Of a DNA stretch of 64,000 nucleotides, positions 31,601-46,262 are shown piece after piece. Source of the stretch: Congeria kusceri (lineage: Eukaryota; Mollusca; Bivalvia; Myida; Dreissenidae); contig CM051033.1 in NCBI GenBank assembly GCA_027627225.1, forward strand, positions 48,489,016 to 48,553,015, given 5' to 3'. Within the stretch, counting starts at the first letter, position 1; every line of letters begins with the position of its first letter. The notes beneath the pieces are model-generated. The model was given only the letters and a program-made list of their open reading frames with translations, had not been told where the DNA came from and searched no databases. The position numbers and the translations under genes were made by a program.

Positions 31601-34600
31601 CAAAACATGCATTTACTACTATAGTTTATTGTTTTGTTACAGCATCGTTTACAAACATTATACATGTAAGTTTGTGTGTGTTTCAAAAGAATGTACTTAT
31701 TTTATAAACACCTACATTTTTGAAAATCAAAGACAAGAAAAATCATAAGAGCTCCCGTAACAGTAGCATTCAAAAGACACGTGACATACACATGGTACAG
31801 CATTTGCTGTAGTATGTTTAGCAGTGTGTTCGAGTCTAGGTCAGTTAATTTATGCCGCCATGATGATTACATAGGAGAGTGACGACATATAAATCTGGTG
31901 TAAATCCGTGTCAGAACTAGTTAACTATAGTTGTATATCAGTGACTGAAATAGTGTTCTATAATGGTATTTGTCTTCTTTTGCAACAAAAACCACCGATA
32001 TTTGCAATCATTAAACGTTCGAGAACGTATACTTCACTGTCAATCACTGATCCAGACAATAACAAACTCAAAGGTGTTACCTGTCCGTTAGGGTCTGACG
32101 TTTGCTGCAATAGCTCTTTCAGAACGGTGTTAGCTTGTCCAGTAGCGCAGAAATGCAGAGTGCTTTGTCCCACCTTGTTTCGCATATTGACGTTCGCTCC
32201 GGATCGAATCAACATCATGGCTACATCCTCACGATTCCTATTAATCATTGAAAAAAAAACAATAATATACCCTATCACACCAGAGCCCGTCCGTACCACG
32301 TCAACCACGTCTTGTGGCCTTTGACGTGACGAGGACCGAGGCATACGCAGCGGGGACCTGGTTATGTCTTTGACGACGTTGAGGACGTGAGACGGTTTTG
32401 AACACTTTCAAAACTTGCGTAGTGAGTGCGTAGTACGTAATGACGTACTAGTGACCGGTTTAGCGTGTTATTGACGTATAACTGACCCAGTATGGACTGT
32501 ATGAACGTAGTACCTACGTTGGAACTTCAGGCCGTGTTTCGTCCCGTTGGTGCTTCTCATCCGCCGCGTCAGCACCGCACTCATTTGGGAATATCTGCGT
32601 CACCAGTAACACAGCTCAAGACAGCTACAGGTTAGTATCAGTTTGATCTATGCTTTCACTACGTCAATGAAGTCGTTACTGCGCATTTCCTACGTATGTT
32701 CTACGTAAGTAGAGCGTGAACACTGCGCCAATGGTGAGCCAACACCAATCTTCTTTAAAAGGTAAAATTGTACCTCCACATTGAAATTCAACCGATACAA
32801 AATCATCAACGACAGAGCGTGGCGAAATAATAATAAAACCGGATTCACGTTGGCGTGACTCGTGCGCGACGCGGTGCTGACGTGGTACTAGTCTACTAAG
32901 GCATGCCGGAGGCCTAGAAAATGCGCCGTAAGAGCCGAATTGACGTACACCAAGTGGAATGATGTACGTGGGAAGTTATTAGTCGTGATAAGGACGCCGT
33001 ACAGACTTACTACGTGCGTATAAAGTGGATACACTTGTTTTAAGTTTGGCTTTCATCAGGTCCTCGCCACGTATTAAACAAAATTCATGACGTGACGCAG
33101 ACCTTGTGAACGCAGTACTGACGGCTCTGGAGTGATAGTACCATAGTTACTTTGTTTTATTTGTTCATCTTGAATACATTGCAATGCCTGTACTATATTA
33201 ATAAAAACCAATTTGCAAAGATTAAACAACATAATAACTAGACTGATATCGTAATGTGGACATCGGCAATGGTGTCGGGAATTTTACCTGTCTCTTCCTA
33301 ATCAAAATGGTTTCGTGATAATCTAAGGACCTTTCAATGTACGAGTATTTAAGGAATAAACCGCTTCGGTTGCTCTGTCCATCTTTCTTTGAACCTTTCC
33401 AAAAGCGTATACATTTAACTGCATTGTATTTTTAACCTATTATAGGTACTTGTTGAACTAAGGATGAAATAGACCAAACATTTATTCATGTGCATTATAA
33501 ACGCCAGTACTGTGGCTAGATGCTGATGCATTTACCCGCGAGTATGCTCTCTAAGCATATCATGTCAACTAATGAACTCTTATTTTTCGGAATTGTTTAC
33601 ATGGTTCATTCGTTGTGCACTCCATGCATGTATAAAAGGTTCACCTTAACGCTGCACTCATCAGCGCAGTGTGACCATTATCGTCGGTGATGTTCACGTC
33701 CGCTCCTGCCGCCAGTAACACCTCTACTACTCGTTTGTGGCCTTCATGACTTGCGATAATAAGCGCTGTCAATCCGTGTTGTTTAGTGTTCACCTAAATA
33801 TTGTTTTTCATATGTGTGATAAAGAACAAGTAAAAACATAAAAAGAGGCACCATACCACAAAATCTACATGTAAACTATATTCTTGCAAAGTTTATTTTT
33901 AGAAAAAACAATTTAATATGTAAAATATCTTTAAAAAATGTATGTACAAGTATAGTAATTCGCGCATTCATGTGTATAGAATATGTTAAATAACATATAC
34001 AAGGATGGACTATTCGACTCATAAGTCACTTAATATACTTTACTATATGTTCCCAATATTAAGAACATAGTTTTTCAAACTTTGTAAAATACCAATTTTG
34101 GATTATTTTCATGACGTATTGACCTATGGCTATGCAAGTTTAGAATGTTGCATTTTCTCGGTGCATTAAAGATTTGTTAATGTCTTAAAATATATTTTTT
34201 GCTATTTTATAGCAGTTTAAGACGTTGCAGAAACTAGTAACGAAAATTACCCCTATATCAAATATCCGTCACTAAAATTGTTACATACCAGTTCTGGATC
34301 GTTTTGCAAGACATGCTGCAACATAGCAATGTCATTGGTGGCCGCTGCATTCATCAATAACACAGTGCCCATGTTTATTGCTGAAGGATTTAACAGGTCA
34401 TGCATTAAACCTTGAGACAAGTTGGCCAAATTCTGTAATAGTTCCTGCATGCCACGCAGGCCTTCCTCTAATGACGCTGCTGAAGGATTTGCTCTCTCGA
34501 TTTGGCCTGAAACACCCAGAGACGTTGTTGTTAGACAAATATCAAAATCATTGCCAAAAGTAAATACATAGCATAAATTTTATTATGAAATTTAAATGGC

Positions 34601-37600
34601 CTATATTAGGCGTTCATGATAGCACATACAGATTACCACAACGCAAACCATCGGTTATGTATGTATTTAAAATGTATGCATTGATTGGATATGCATAAGT
34701 CATTCATTAAAACATTTGCCGTACCTCCACTTACACCACGACTTGTGTTTATACCATCACCCTTTCTTCTGTTTCCATCATTTATGTTTTGTTTAGGTTG
34801 ACTGCCAGTGCTACTATTAGAATCAAGTCGATCCACTTTTGGTTCATTTACCGGCTCGCAGCATGCAGCATTAAATACAAAAGCTGTGTCGCCGAATTCG
34901 ACAGCCACGTCCCCATCTGAATCTATCTTTACAACTTGGCCAACTTTTCCAAGTGTCTAGAATGAATAAAGCAAAGATGCGATGTATGGAATCTGAATCG
35001 TATGTGCATCTGAAACCAGTTTTTTCATTTAGTTTCAGAAGTAAGCATCGTGTGTAAAGTATACCTCTGCGTATTCATTGCTCCAACCACCGTGCGCCTC
35101 TTGAAGCAACTTAACAGTTTGCGAGTCCTCCATGATTTTTACTTTGTCTCCAAATTTGAGAGTCGGTACCTATAATACATATGCATCAGTAGAGAAAACG
35201 ATATGTATGTTTGTGCATGTTGCCAGTACCAAAGCTCGTTCGAAAACGGATGCAATAACATTGAAAATGTAGCAATTGCACCATCTAGAAAGAAAAGAAT
35301 GATATATGTACACTTATTATAGGTGAATATAAATCAACAACATTCATTGGCATCAGCGGAGAGAGATATAACACATGGTTATAGAGTTAATATAAGCCAA
35401 ATGAATAAAGAAGTAAGAAAGTCTATTTTGTAAATGCATATTGTCTAAATTATGATTGCATGCGTATTCAAGAGATAAACTTGCAATAATTAGGAATTAA
35501 TGTTATTTAAGACACCACTCCAACAATAAAGTTCAGTTATGAAGTAAAGCCACTCACTATTACATGTAAAATTACACGTAAACAAATGTTGTTCACATGG
35601 AACGGGATTTTGTTTAATTCATTAAACTTCTATGCTCAGCAGTGTACAATCTCACTAAACCATTTTACAACCACTCCAACGCATCAGGAAAATAATGCAT
35701 AGTCGATAATTTGTACACCCACCTTTCTTACAGCTTCCGGATTTAATCGGAACTTTGTGTCACTGTAGTTGATAACGTAGTCGCCATTTTTCTCAATGTG
35801 CCTCAGTACACCATACTTCCCAATATACTAAAAAGAAATATTACATTGCACAGTATATTCAGCGTAAATATTAAGACTTGTGGTATTGTTCGTATCAATA
35901 CCGTAAGTTTACGTTGTTAGAAATAGCATTGAACATGCATGATTGAATTCATATGGTAAGAAGAGTATTGCTACGACTGATGGAGTTTGAATATTATATT
36001 TACATATTCAGGCCTTTCGATCAAATAAACATATATCAAATAAAACTATTATTATACGTCTTCAATGTCATAATGTTACATGTTTTTTATTCATTTTTAC
36101 AAAATGTATAGTAAGTAGTTGTTTTATTATTTAGATCAAATAACGACAATTGACCAATTGCATCAAATACAGTCCCATTGGCATTGGGTCGAATGCACTG
36201 GTAATATCTACTGGCAGAAAGTATGAAAAGTATTTAAATCACGTTTATATATAGTTAATTTTCTAATATCACCGGCAACACAATTCATACTAAATTGGTT
36301 GAAACACTATATAAAGCGTTAGCATACGCGGTTCATTTCCTTATTCCAGCCACCGTGACCCCATTGCAGTTCCTTTATAGTTGCTTCGGGAACATCTACA
36401 CACACTTTGTCTCCTATTTGCAGCTTAGGTTTAGTCGACTCTGTTTTGTGTTTGACCTGATCCCTTTCCGTTTGATGCCCATTTGTTGAGGGTGAGTCAC
36501 TTGTCGAACTCGTGTCTAGAATATAATACAAGAACTGACGAAATGTGTGAGACTGTGTATACGATGTGTCTACAGACAAGTATAGTGCTTATCATTATAT
36601 ACATTGCAACAGTAGAGTCATTTTATGGCTTGGGTCTATGCATATGTTAGAGCGACAGTGCAAATTAATGTTCAATGTGCATTCAATACAACAACATAAA
36701 AACTACAGGACATACCTAACAGAGGCAAGTGGTCCCTGTAGTATTCTAGTCCTGGCATCTCCTCCAAGCAAACAAGGTCCACCTTGCCTTGGAACCCTAC
36801 CCGACACGTGCTCGTAGAGTTATCTGGCCAGGTTACTATTACGGCGTCCCTTTGGCCGCCTTTCTCCTCCAAGGCAATCACTTCAGACACTTCCCCTAAT
36901 TCTGCACCTGATCCAACTTTAAACAGAAAGCATTCACCAAATGAATTAACAACATGAACACAATATTAATACAGTGCATGACATATTAGTCAGTAAAAGT
37001 AAACTGCAAATTGAATAATCATAAAGGCGTTTTGAAAACGTAAGCTCGACACTCCGATCACGGCCAGTTACTTTATACCTACCATCTTCTCTTCGCTTTA
37101 CTGTTGAACCCACAAATATACCCATTGATCGGATCTTTGTGCTGATTGACCTCTTGTTGACTGGAAACCTAAAGTAAATGTATAACCGTTATAACATGTA
37201 TTTGCGCTTGTTATTTCGTTTATATTTAAGTTAAAGCTTTATTAAGAAAATACTTTAACATACCCCTCATTTCCAGGGCTGTCAACTCTCTTACATGGGT
37301 GCTGAATATCGTGCTGGTCAAAGCAGTAGCAGCTGTTGCAAATGTATACATCTGAACACTCATGACACAACCAAACCGTTCCATAAATTTCTGGTACTTG
37401 ACATGCAACGCATGCCTTGCCCTCGTGTCTAATTCCTGTTTTGTAAATATATACACGTTATTAAATATAGCTATACAACTTCAATGCATCTAACCGATTG
37501 ATCGGTAATTACCATTGTGCAAGATTATTGTCAATGACGTCTAATTGTATACAATCAAAGTGACAATCAGTAATTCACAGTAATGAACCCTAGAACATTA

Positions 37601-38423
37601 TTTAGATTTAATGTTAACGGCTGAGTTGTACGCCATTAACTGTTTATCACAGGCATAAGCGTAATGGCTTATGTACGAATATGCTTACAAAAGATGTTAT
37701 ATATATTTTTTTAAGACGTGTTGTATGATGTGTAATATATTACTTATAGTTGGGATAAAACATTATTACCTGCTGGGGCACTGTCTATCACCCGCAGTTC
37801 ATATTTCTTGTCAGCACCCGATGAATATGTGCCCGTGTTGCCCATGTCCCACTGCACCGTAACTGTGCCATTGTAGTTATCGACTGGCAAAATTAAAAGA
37901 AATAATCAGTTATGTGTTCCTAAAATAAAAGCAATAATGCAATATACATGTTCATCCAATGTGCACATAAAAGATAATGATACTACAACAGAGTACTTAA
38001 CTTTCAACATGACTGCCCAGTATCGATATACATGTATATTGTGTTTTATTATACTAAAATTGCGAATGTACCAGTAGATTCAATGCAATATTGTTATTAA
38101 TGACCGTATCGATAGACTGTTATGATTTGTGCAACAGTTTAACATGTCTATTTTTTGTTATTCGACTATAAAAATACAAAATGTAGTACGAACAATAACT
38201 GTTAGTAGTCCAGCCACGTTTTGAATGATGATTATTGGTTTTGAAGTGACTGTCATCGATGTAACACCAACACAGTTAATAAGGACACAGGCAGACACAA
38301 ATATAAATAAACACATTGCGACTGACCTTCGACTGTTCCCACGTGACCTTCACCCCCATCGTCATCTCCCCTCTTCCAGGCTGGACCTCTTACCACCCGG
38401 AATCCTTCTACGTTCTTTTCCAT
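28695..38423 (-). CDS. Mind-bomb (MIB)-like E3 ubiquitin ligase, 18 exons, intact
   Basis: Exons, 5' to 3' on the minus strand: 38423-38327, 37883-37770, 37435-37264, 37168-37083, 36916-36716, 36515-36328, 35827-35723, 35169-35065, 34956-34725, 34506-34289, 33793-33645, 32237-32081, 31371-31214, 30943-30817, 30583-30481, 29887-29802, 29663-29479, 28950-28695. Total 2,739 nt, 912 residues, no lesions. Domains: MIB/HERC2 (about 6-70), ZZ finger (75-125, CVACQ...CHEC...CNSC), MIB/HERC2 (135-215), two mind-bomb SH3-like repeats (250-395, GHGGWNKEM and AHGGWSNEY), about eight ankyrin repeats (490-800), one C-terminal RING ([23 protein letters not shown]). Mind-bomb proteins ubiquitinate Notch ligands such as Delta to drive endocytosis. 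Vertebrate MIB1 and MIB2 have three and two RINGs; this has one. An ATG at 38,423 has an in-frame stop directly before it. Confidence 0.9.
32272..33138. mobile_element. 867-bp ACGT-rich inverted-repeat element in intron
   Basis: The ends are imperfect inverted repeats: CTATCACACCAGAGCCCGTC on the left and, reverse-complemented, CTATCACTCCAGAGCCGTCA on the right. TACC flanks both sides (32,268-32,271 and 33,139-33,142), a likely 4-bp target duplication. The interior is far more GC-rich than its surroundings and packed with ACGT, GACGT and GTAC words. No transposase frame. It lies in the intron between exons 11 and 12 of the MIB-like gene. Confidence 0.7.
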
Positions 38424-39730
38424 TTATTGTTTTCTACCAATCGGTGCCCATTTCCTTAACATGAACATATTAAATGTTAACACAGAACCTAACACGGTTA
38501 CTTTACGTACGCATAGTCTACCTTGTATGCACATGACATTTTTTTAAATAATAGTACAAATATGTAAACTATGTTCATCATTTACCTTTTACGACTGTCG
38601 TGTAATAGTAAATACAATCAAACTATTTAGATATCCTTACTTGCTTTAAACATTGCTATTTAATTTGTATCACGGGTGTATTTTGAATTTTTAAAAATGT
38701 TTTGATACCCGTACTTCATAATACGTACTTTGTTGACTATGATACTGTGCAAATCCCGAAATCTGCTATCATTGATGTGTAAATCATCCATTTTCTAAAA
38801 AGAAAATGACATCATATTGATTTTGATGTCACTTTAGGTTTTATACAAGAATCAACATGACATTTGTTTACCTTTTCTTTTACAAAATATATTAGCACAA
38901 GCAAGATATTAATTTTACATGTACATACAGAATGAGACTGAATGAGAAATTACTCGAAACGCTATGTTTGCCAAATTTAAAGCATTGCTATTTCATATTT
39001 ATAAATATCATAAGTTGTGTCTAAACCAATGCAGAATATCTAGAACGCATTTGTTTGATCAATGTCGATGTATTTTAAACAAAGCCGAACATAATTAACT
39101 ACCAGAAAAGCATGCCGGGGTCCCATTGATACAAGATAGCGCAATGTATGCGTTTCACACACAATACAATAGACTGTGAAATCTGACCTTAATTACAAAG
39201 CTATTCTTTTAACTTCACACGTTGTTAAACTATGGTACGATTATTTTCGCAATAAAGCGTACCACCGAATGCATCGTACTATAACCTCAACACACGTTAT
39301 AATGCACCAAATGGAAATAAATGGGAATCGTTTTACTTTCTGTATTTATAAGAATTTCAGCTTGAAATGTCACCTAGGATTATTTGAGTTATACATGCAT
39401 GTGTTCATACTAATATATTGGGAAAAAATACGAAAGCATTTCGTGTTTACCATGACGAACCTGAAATTCGTATAAATTATGAATGTACAATAATTCATAT
39501 TTGTCCCAATTATATAATGTACAAATTTAAATTTAGTTTAGAAAATAGCCTTTCAGTGCCAGACTCTATTGGGCATTCCGAAATCGTAACGCTTGATAAC
39601 AATAGTTTCCTTTTTAAGTTATTTACGAAAATAAAGTAAGAGAGGACATATTTATTCTTATTAAATTAAAAATTATAATTCATTGATATTGAATGCATAA
39701 TTATATTCAATCAAATCAATCATTTCAATT

Positions 39731-40365
39731 TGAACATTTATCTTAACGGTAGAACAATTAAGGTTAATGAACAAAATACAGTTTAACTAGTATAACTACA
39801 GACGAATTTGCGAAATTATATTTGACTATAAGTTACCGAACATCGAATACTCTACGTATTGAACATTTATCTTAACGGTAGAACAATTAAGGTTAATGAA
39901 CAAAATACAGTTTAACTAGTATAACTACAGACGAATTTGCGAAATTATATTTGACTATAAGTTACCGAACATCGAATACTCTACGTATTGAACATTTATC
40001 TTAACGGTAGAACAATTAAGGTTAATGAACAAAATACAGTTTAACTAGTATAACTACAGACGAATTTGCGAAATTATATTTGAATATAAGTTACCGAACA
40101 TCGAATACTCTACGTATTGAACATTTATCTTAACGGTAGAACAATTAAGGTTAATGAACAAAATACAGTTTAACTAGTATAACTACAGACGAATTTGCGA
40201 AATTATATTTGAATATAAGTTACCGAACATCGAATACTCTACGTATTGAACATTTATCTTAACGGTAGAACAATTAAGGTTAATGAACAAAATACAGTTT
40301 AACTACAGACGAATTTGCGAAATTATATTTGAATATAAGTTACCGAACATCGAATACTCTACGTA
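39731..40365. repeat. 129-bp tandem repeat, five units
   Basis: Units start TGAACATTTATCTTAACGG at 39,731, 39,860, 39,989, 40,118 and 40,247. They are nearly identical. The fifth has lost 10 bp (AGTATAACTA). Confidence 0.95.
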
Positions 40366-40619
40366 TGTATTTGAATATAAGTTACCGAACATCGAATACT
40401 CTACGTATGTATTTGAATATAAGTTACCGAACATCGAATACTCTACGTATGTATTTGAATATAAGTTACCGAACATCGAATACTCTACGTATGTATTTGA
40501 ATATAAGTTACCGAACATCGAATACTCTACGTATGTATTTGAATATAAGTTACCGAACATCGAATACTCTACGTATGTATTTGAATATAAGTTACCGAAC
40601 ATCGAATACTCTACGTATG
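40326..40619. repeat. 42-bp tandem repeat, seven units, nested in the 129-bp repeat
   Basis: Unit TATTTGAATATAAGTTACCG plus 22 further bases ending ACGTATG. It equals the 3' third of the 129-bp unit, which has expanded on its own. Because 42 is divisible by three, open frames appear on both strands; these are not real genes. Confidence 0.95.
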
Positions 40620-41276
40620 TATTGTGCTTGGTCTTTGCATCAAGATACAATTTTAATTCACCGTGCATAGAAACGCAGTTTATTATTCAGTGACTGTCTA
40701 ATTAAACAAAACCGACACTTTCGTTTTACATGTGTAGAATACAGAGAGTATATTCAATAGCTACAATTATTGTATTTGAGTTGCATTTATGTCAGAATGC
40801 CTGGTTTCCAAAGTTAGAACACTGATATTTATACGACAATATTTCGAATTCAGACATGTATTCAATATTTATTCGTTAACAATATGTGCAGTTAACTTCA
40901 TGGCACTGTATTTTAAACCTCAAATGATAAAGTAACTAAACAAAATACCTCGCATTCTAACCTTTTTAATTCCAAGACTTTATAAAAATACTCGATAAAC
41001 ACATTTGTAAATTGATATCTCCATGTAGAGAATGTTTGTATTGTAACACAGGTACGTGTTATCGTGGGATCCCAGCGTAATAAATTATCGACAATCCATT
41101 TCTGACATGTAAAACTGTAAACAATATACATTTCAGAAAGACAGAACAAATATAAGGATGGTAAATAAAAAGTGCTATTGAACAAATGGGAATGTTATTG
41201 AATGCATTCAAAACAAGAAAACAAAAACATCTATTACCAAGGACAACATGTTCTCACACAATATATAGAGAATGCT

Positions 41277-41389
41277 ATGTGAGTGTTCGATACAGATCAA
41301 GTTTATCATGAGAGGCGGAGAAACAGGCCTCGCGCTATCCTGTTTCGAGCCGAGCATGATAGACTTGATCTTTATCCAACACTCATATA
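41277..41389. mobile_element. Fold-back (palindromic) element
   Basis: Arms of about 35 bp (GAGTGTTCGATACAGATCAA and its near-complement ending at 41,384) flank a GC-rich centre with CTGTTTCGAGCCGAG. A related centre occurs in the 61.7-kb element. Confidence 0.6.
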
Positions 41390-44300
41390 ATATTCAATTT
41401 ATCCTATTTCGCTGCTATTAAAAAAAATAAGTGCACAATTCTGCATCAAAAATAGTTTTGTTGGTAAGTTGGTATTTACATTGTTGACATCGTTGTTATT
41501 CAAATACAGTGCATTATCTGAAATACCGGACTATATCATTACGCGTGCACGTCAACGAGAAGAAAATAGTCCATGATAAAATCGAGTTTTTAGTGATCAA
41601 ACAACCTTTTAGGCAAGTGTAGTTTTTTTATATATTTTAATTTCTATCAAAAGGCAACATAAAGTGTTGAACATTACACATTTGGGGAACTAGAGTTACT
41701 GTCACTCGAGATCAAACTTCCAATCTATGCATAGCAATAATATTTTTAATTTAAAAATATCGATTGTGTATAGCTCCAATGTATCCGGTGGGCTGGTTTT
41801 CTATCGATTTACTGCCAGCTATAGGTTACATGTCTACACGTTTTAAAGTGTTCACGGATACAAAAAATAACCCGACACTTCCCGTTATGCATGATTTCAA
41901 TACATGTAGATGACCGTATAAGTGTCCGTACTTTAATCGTGTTAAATTGTTAAAACAAACGAACGCGGCCAAGATCTAAATAAACATGTGATACATTTTT
42001 GTGACAAAATGTATAACATAAGGTAGTAATGACAAATCACATAAACAAGTTCATCCTCTAAACTTTAATTCACACCTTGTTAACAGAAACAAGAAATGTC
42101 TTAAAAAAAGACAATCGGCGTTGAAATTAATATTGAGACGTCATTTTTTACCCGAAACATAATACAATATAAGATAATCGGTTACGTGACTTCTGAGACC
42201 CCCAGCTTTTTTGGTCCCCACTAAGGAGACTTCTCGCACTGTAGACACCATAAGGAAACTTATCGGATCCAAAATTAATTTGAAATAAACTCAAACATGA
42301 TTAATACGTGTACCGCGAATAAACCGATCATACCTTCCATGTTTTCACTGGTGATAAATAAATAACAGAAATGCTAGTACATGAATTTTTATTAGGCAAA
42401 TTAACAAATTAGCATTGTCAGAAAATAATAGCGGGAATTAATGAAAATTATTATATATCAGACGAATGTACATAGCTTTGTTAAATAATATACTATACGT
42501 ATCATTAGCTTTGCAAATAGTGTATTCATAGTACGAAAATGAAGTAAAAATAGCTTGAACAATATTTCGACGTATTATGAGACGTCTCTCACATCATTTT
42601 ATTTATAGAAAGATGTAAAATTATTTGTAGAGATTGAATAACATCTATTGGAAAAGTTGATATATAAATTCCCCATTTAAAGAAATTTCGCGTGTATAAT
42701 TCTCCGGTCGCTAATTGATGAGCGGATGTATATTAGCATAGCCATACCGCGCTCTATTTTTAGAATGATGTACCCTTTCTCTAGAGTGTGTTGAATACGC
42801 TAGAATAGACCATTTCATCCGATCTTCGCCGAATATCCACGTATGGCTCCATTCTGTTCATGAAATACAATGAGTAAAATTGTTCATAATTATGTTCAGT
42901 TCTAGAGTGTATGTCGAAGATACGTTTATAACTTTATTTTAACCGCTTATGTAAACAATTATGTTAACTTTAATCCCCCAAAAATATGCAACATTTATTG
43001 GTAAACATCAAACCATTGTTGTAAGTTTGTATTCCCTAAAATAAGAAAATTTGCCCAATTCTATTGGCATTTTTTTTCTTGCTGCATACAATTATCGCAA
43101 GAAATCTAGGTCAAAAGTGATCTTCGACAGTTACTCCGAAAAATAATCAAAAAGTCATTACAATACCCAAACCCTTTAAAGAATGGATGTGTTTTAATAT
43201 TAAATGATGATTTATAATAACATTTGAAGTTTTATTAAGCAATAAAGACAGTGTCAATTACTGAAGGATATATAAACGTTTAACTGCTTAATACAAGTAA
43301 CCACGTAAAACATATATCTCAAACTGCCTGTAACATGCCATTATTGATTGGAATGTTTACACAATCAGACAATAGTCCATCGCAAACAGATATCAATGCA
43401 AATGGAATTACACATGTGTTAGAATACAATGGGATAAAGTTCCAATTCGTGTATTGACATTTTGAAATCACAAACATTTATGAACTGTGTTTAGGAAGGA
43501 AGTCAGCCTGCGTGTATAATAGCTGAGTTGCACGACAAAGGACTCGTTGTATGTTATACAACATCCCAATAGCTGACATATTTATCTATTTAAACTATAC
43601 ATTTAAATAAGGGCCACCCGTGAATCAAATATATGACCACCACGTGTCTTTGAACAACTCATCTGATCAGCGTCATCAATTGCTGCATTAATAGTTCGTG
43701 ACAGTACTATCGTTTCTATTTCATCTGTTATACAGTTAAAAAACTAAATATATTGGAGAGGTAGTTCGTTTTGTTGATTAGGTAGACCACATGCCGTATA
43801 GTATTGACTTTATTCCCTCATGTGTGGTTCATATGGTACAATTAGCCGCCAGGTTTGGAGAAAGCTTAGCCTTATCCTTCCGTATCTTTCAATCCAACAC
43901 GCGTGCTTCTGACACGTTCTTTCGCCCATACACTATTGCAGCTGTGGTTGCTTCTCTCAGGTGTGACAGTCAGCATCCATTAACCGATTTCCATCTATAA
44001 AATATAAGATATACATTACTGAAATGCAGCAAATACATTGTTATAACAAATGAAGTAGTTGTATTAATTATTAAAACGATAGTATTAGTTCTTTAATTTT
44101 GCACGTCATTTTTGAAAATGCATTATGTTGCAGTTTTATTTTCATTTGTTATTCAATGTGTCTGTATTATCCTTGTTCCAGTACATATTTAAGTATTACA
44201 TAATTTCATTAGTAACATATGAGTCATACTTTAAGAATATTAACATGAACAACGATACGTACCCATATCGAAAAACTCCACAGTTTTGACACAACACACT

Positions 44301-46113
44301 GGACACTCATGAAGGTTGATATAGCATGTCCTGCAAACGGCAAGATGACCGCACGGGGCTATTTTTGTGTCCACAGTATTCTCCAAGCACTTTAAACAAA
44401 GTATGGACGATCTCGAAAATACCTGAAGAAACAAGTTGGTCGTCCGCCTTCGCAAAATATTATAAATGTTTTGACCAGCTTCCAGTTCACGCGTTGCTCT
44501 GAAGTGGAAGTTTGTACATTCATTAGATTCAGTATTGTGCAATGACATATAAATGTAGTATTGCATAGAGTATCAGTTAATGTGTTGTGCCTTTTAAAAA
44601 AGAACTAAATAAACATTTCGTTCAAAACCTTTAACATATCTGCACGCCATCGATTTGCTAAAATGCGTCGACCAATCATTGCATATCAAGCTAGAATTAA
44701 AAGTCAATATAATACGCAGAATCCGCTCGATTACATGTAGCTAGAGAAATCACATCCATCCAGTAGAATATTTTGTCTGGACACTGACTTGTATATACAT
44801 ACTTTATTTCTGAACATGTTTGAAGGACGTCCCTCATATATGCATCTATACATATCTCTAGTGGGAGGCGTCCAGCTCTGTTAGCCACATTAACACTCGC
44901 GCCATGCTTTATTAAAAGGCATCCTAGCTCGATCCTTTCGCTGACCTCCTTGACCCGCTTGTCCATTCCTCCAAGTAGCATATTGATCTGTCCACAAATT
45001 TATTGCGCATTAATCGTCGAGTGAACAGAAGAATAAAAGAAGAATAACATGCGGTGGGTAATACACAGTTCCGGTGTACATTTGCAATTAATTCAGGTGT
45101 ATCAATAGTTAAAATACACTCTTTTTTATTAATTTTGTTTTATCTGAAATGGGCAAATATTTTACCAATAATTTGATTACCATTGCCATGTCCTTTTTCC
45201 TCCATTGTCCTACACAGTGATGGAGAGGGGTATTGCCAGCATTGTCCTGTGCGTTCACATTAGCTCCTGTTGATTAACTTATATAATATACCAATAATCT
45301 ATCAAAAATCCACCACATATCACACGGTAACGATGCACTAATGGCAGGTAATATAAATGTTTGTATCAAATGCCGTCTATTGAAAATTGCATAAACTGAC
45401 TGAATATTGTTTGACATAGTATATTGTACTCATGCCATTCCTTTACAAAGATATTGTTTTATAGTTAATGGCATCACACATTTTGCTTCACACTTAACAT
45501 GTACGGATAACATTTCGTACCTTGAACGCCAAAGGTGCTAAAACCATATGTACAAAGAAGGTTGATAGCACTGTCTGGCTCTCAAAGGATGATTTATAAA
45601 TGATACAATTAATGAAGTGCATGGTACGTGTAGATATTTACCTGCATTTATCATCAGCCTTGAACTTTCTATATACCCTTCATTACACGAAAGATGTACA
45701 GGAATAGCATGTTCCGTGCAGGGAATGTTGACATTCGCGTTTCTCTGGAAATTGGACAAGACGAAATAGATTTGTTAAGTTATAATATAGGGTTTTTATT
45801 AACAAGTCAAGTATGTTTACTGAAAATAAAGCAGATACAGTTGTCCAAATAAATATATTTATCACATGCTATACCTTGTTTTCCGTGTAATACAGCCGTT
45901 ACGAATATTTTATCTTACACTGGCGTAAGCTAACATTTTTAGCGTTTTCATTAGCTACATTAGCTTTGAATGACCAATCGCATGACGTTATTTTGGTGAA
46001 ATGACGTTTTCAACATGAAATGACGTCACGTTAGTACACAACTTTAAAGATTTGAAAACATCTTTTGCTAAAATCAGAAGGTTACTTTTTTGTGTGAAAG
46101 CATGTGATAAAAA

Positions 46114-46262
46114 AGATCTGACACTCGTTGTCCTTTCATACCATATTTTATTAAACTCGTCCAGGAAATTAGTTAGTAAGCTTGACAAAGGCTCGCTTAC
46201 AAACAAGATTCCTGAACTCGTTTAATTAAATATGGTATGAAATTACAAGTTGTGTCAGATCA
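46114..46262. mobile_element. Fold-back element in intron of second MIB-like gene
   Basis: Arms of about 60 bp: AGATCTGACACTCGTTGTCC and downstream sequence pairs with the end ACAAGTTGTGTCAGAT. The centre includes AAGCTTGACAAAGGCTCGC. Confidence 0.6.

Larger units (their letters stand above)
38424..44239. other. Intergenic between the two MIB-like genes
   Basis: No supported gene. Holds the nested minisatellite and a fold-back element, described separately; otherwise AT-rich sequence with short spurious frames. Confidence 0.5.

Noticed and set aside
40326..40619. CRISPR-like array
   Set aside because: Units are directly adjacent with no unique spacers, and the DNA is eukaryotic.
40283..40693. 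Open frames of 113-136 codons on both strands with a 14-residue repeat
   Set aside because: They arise because the 42-bp satellite unit has no stops in several frames. No start context, splice signal or conservation.
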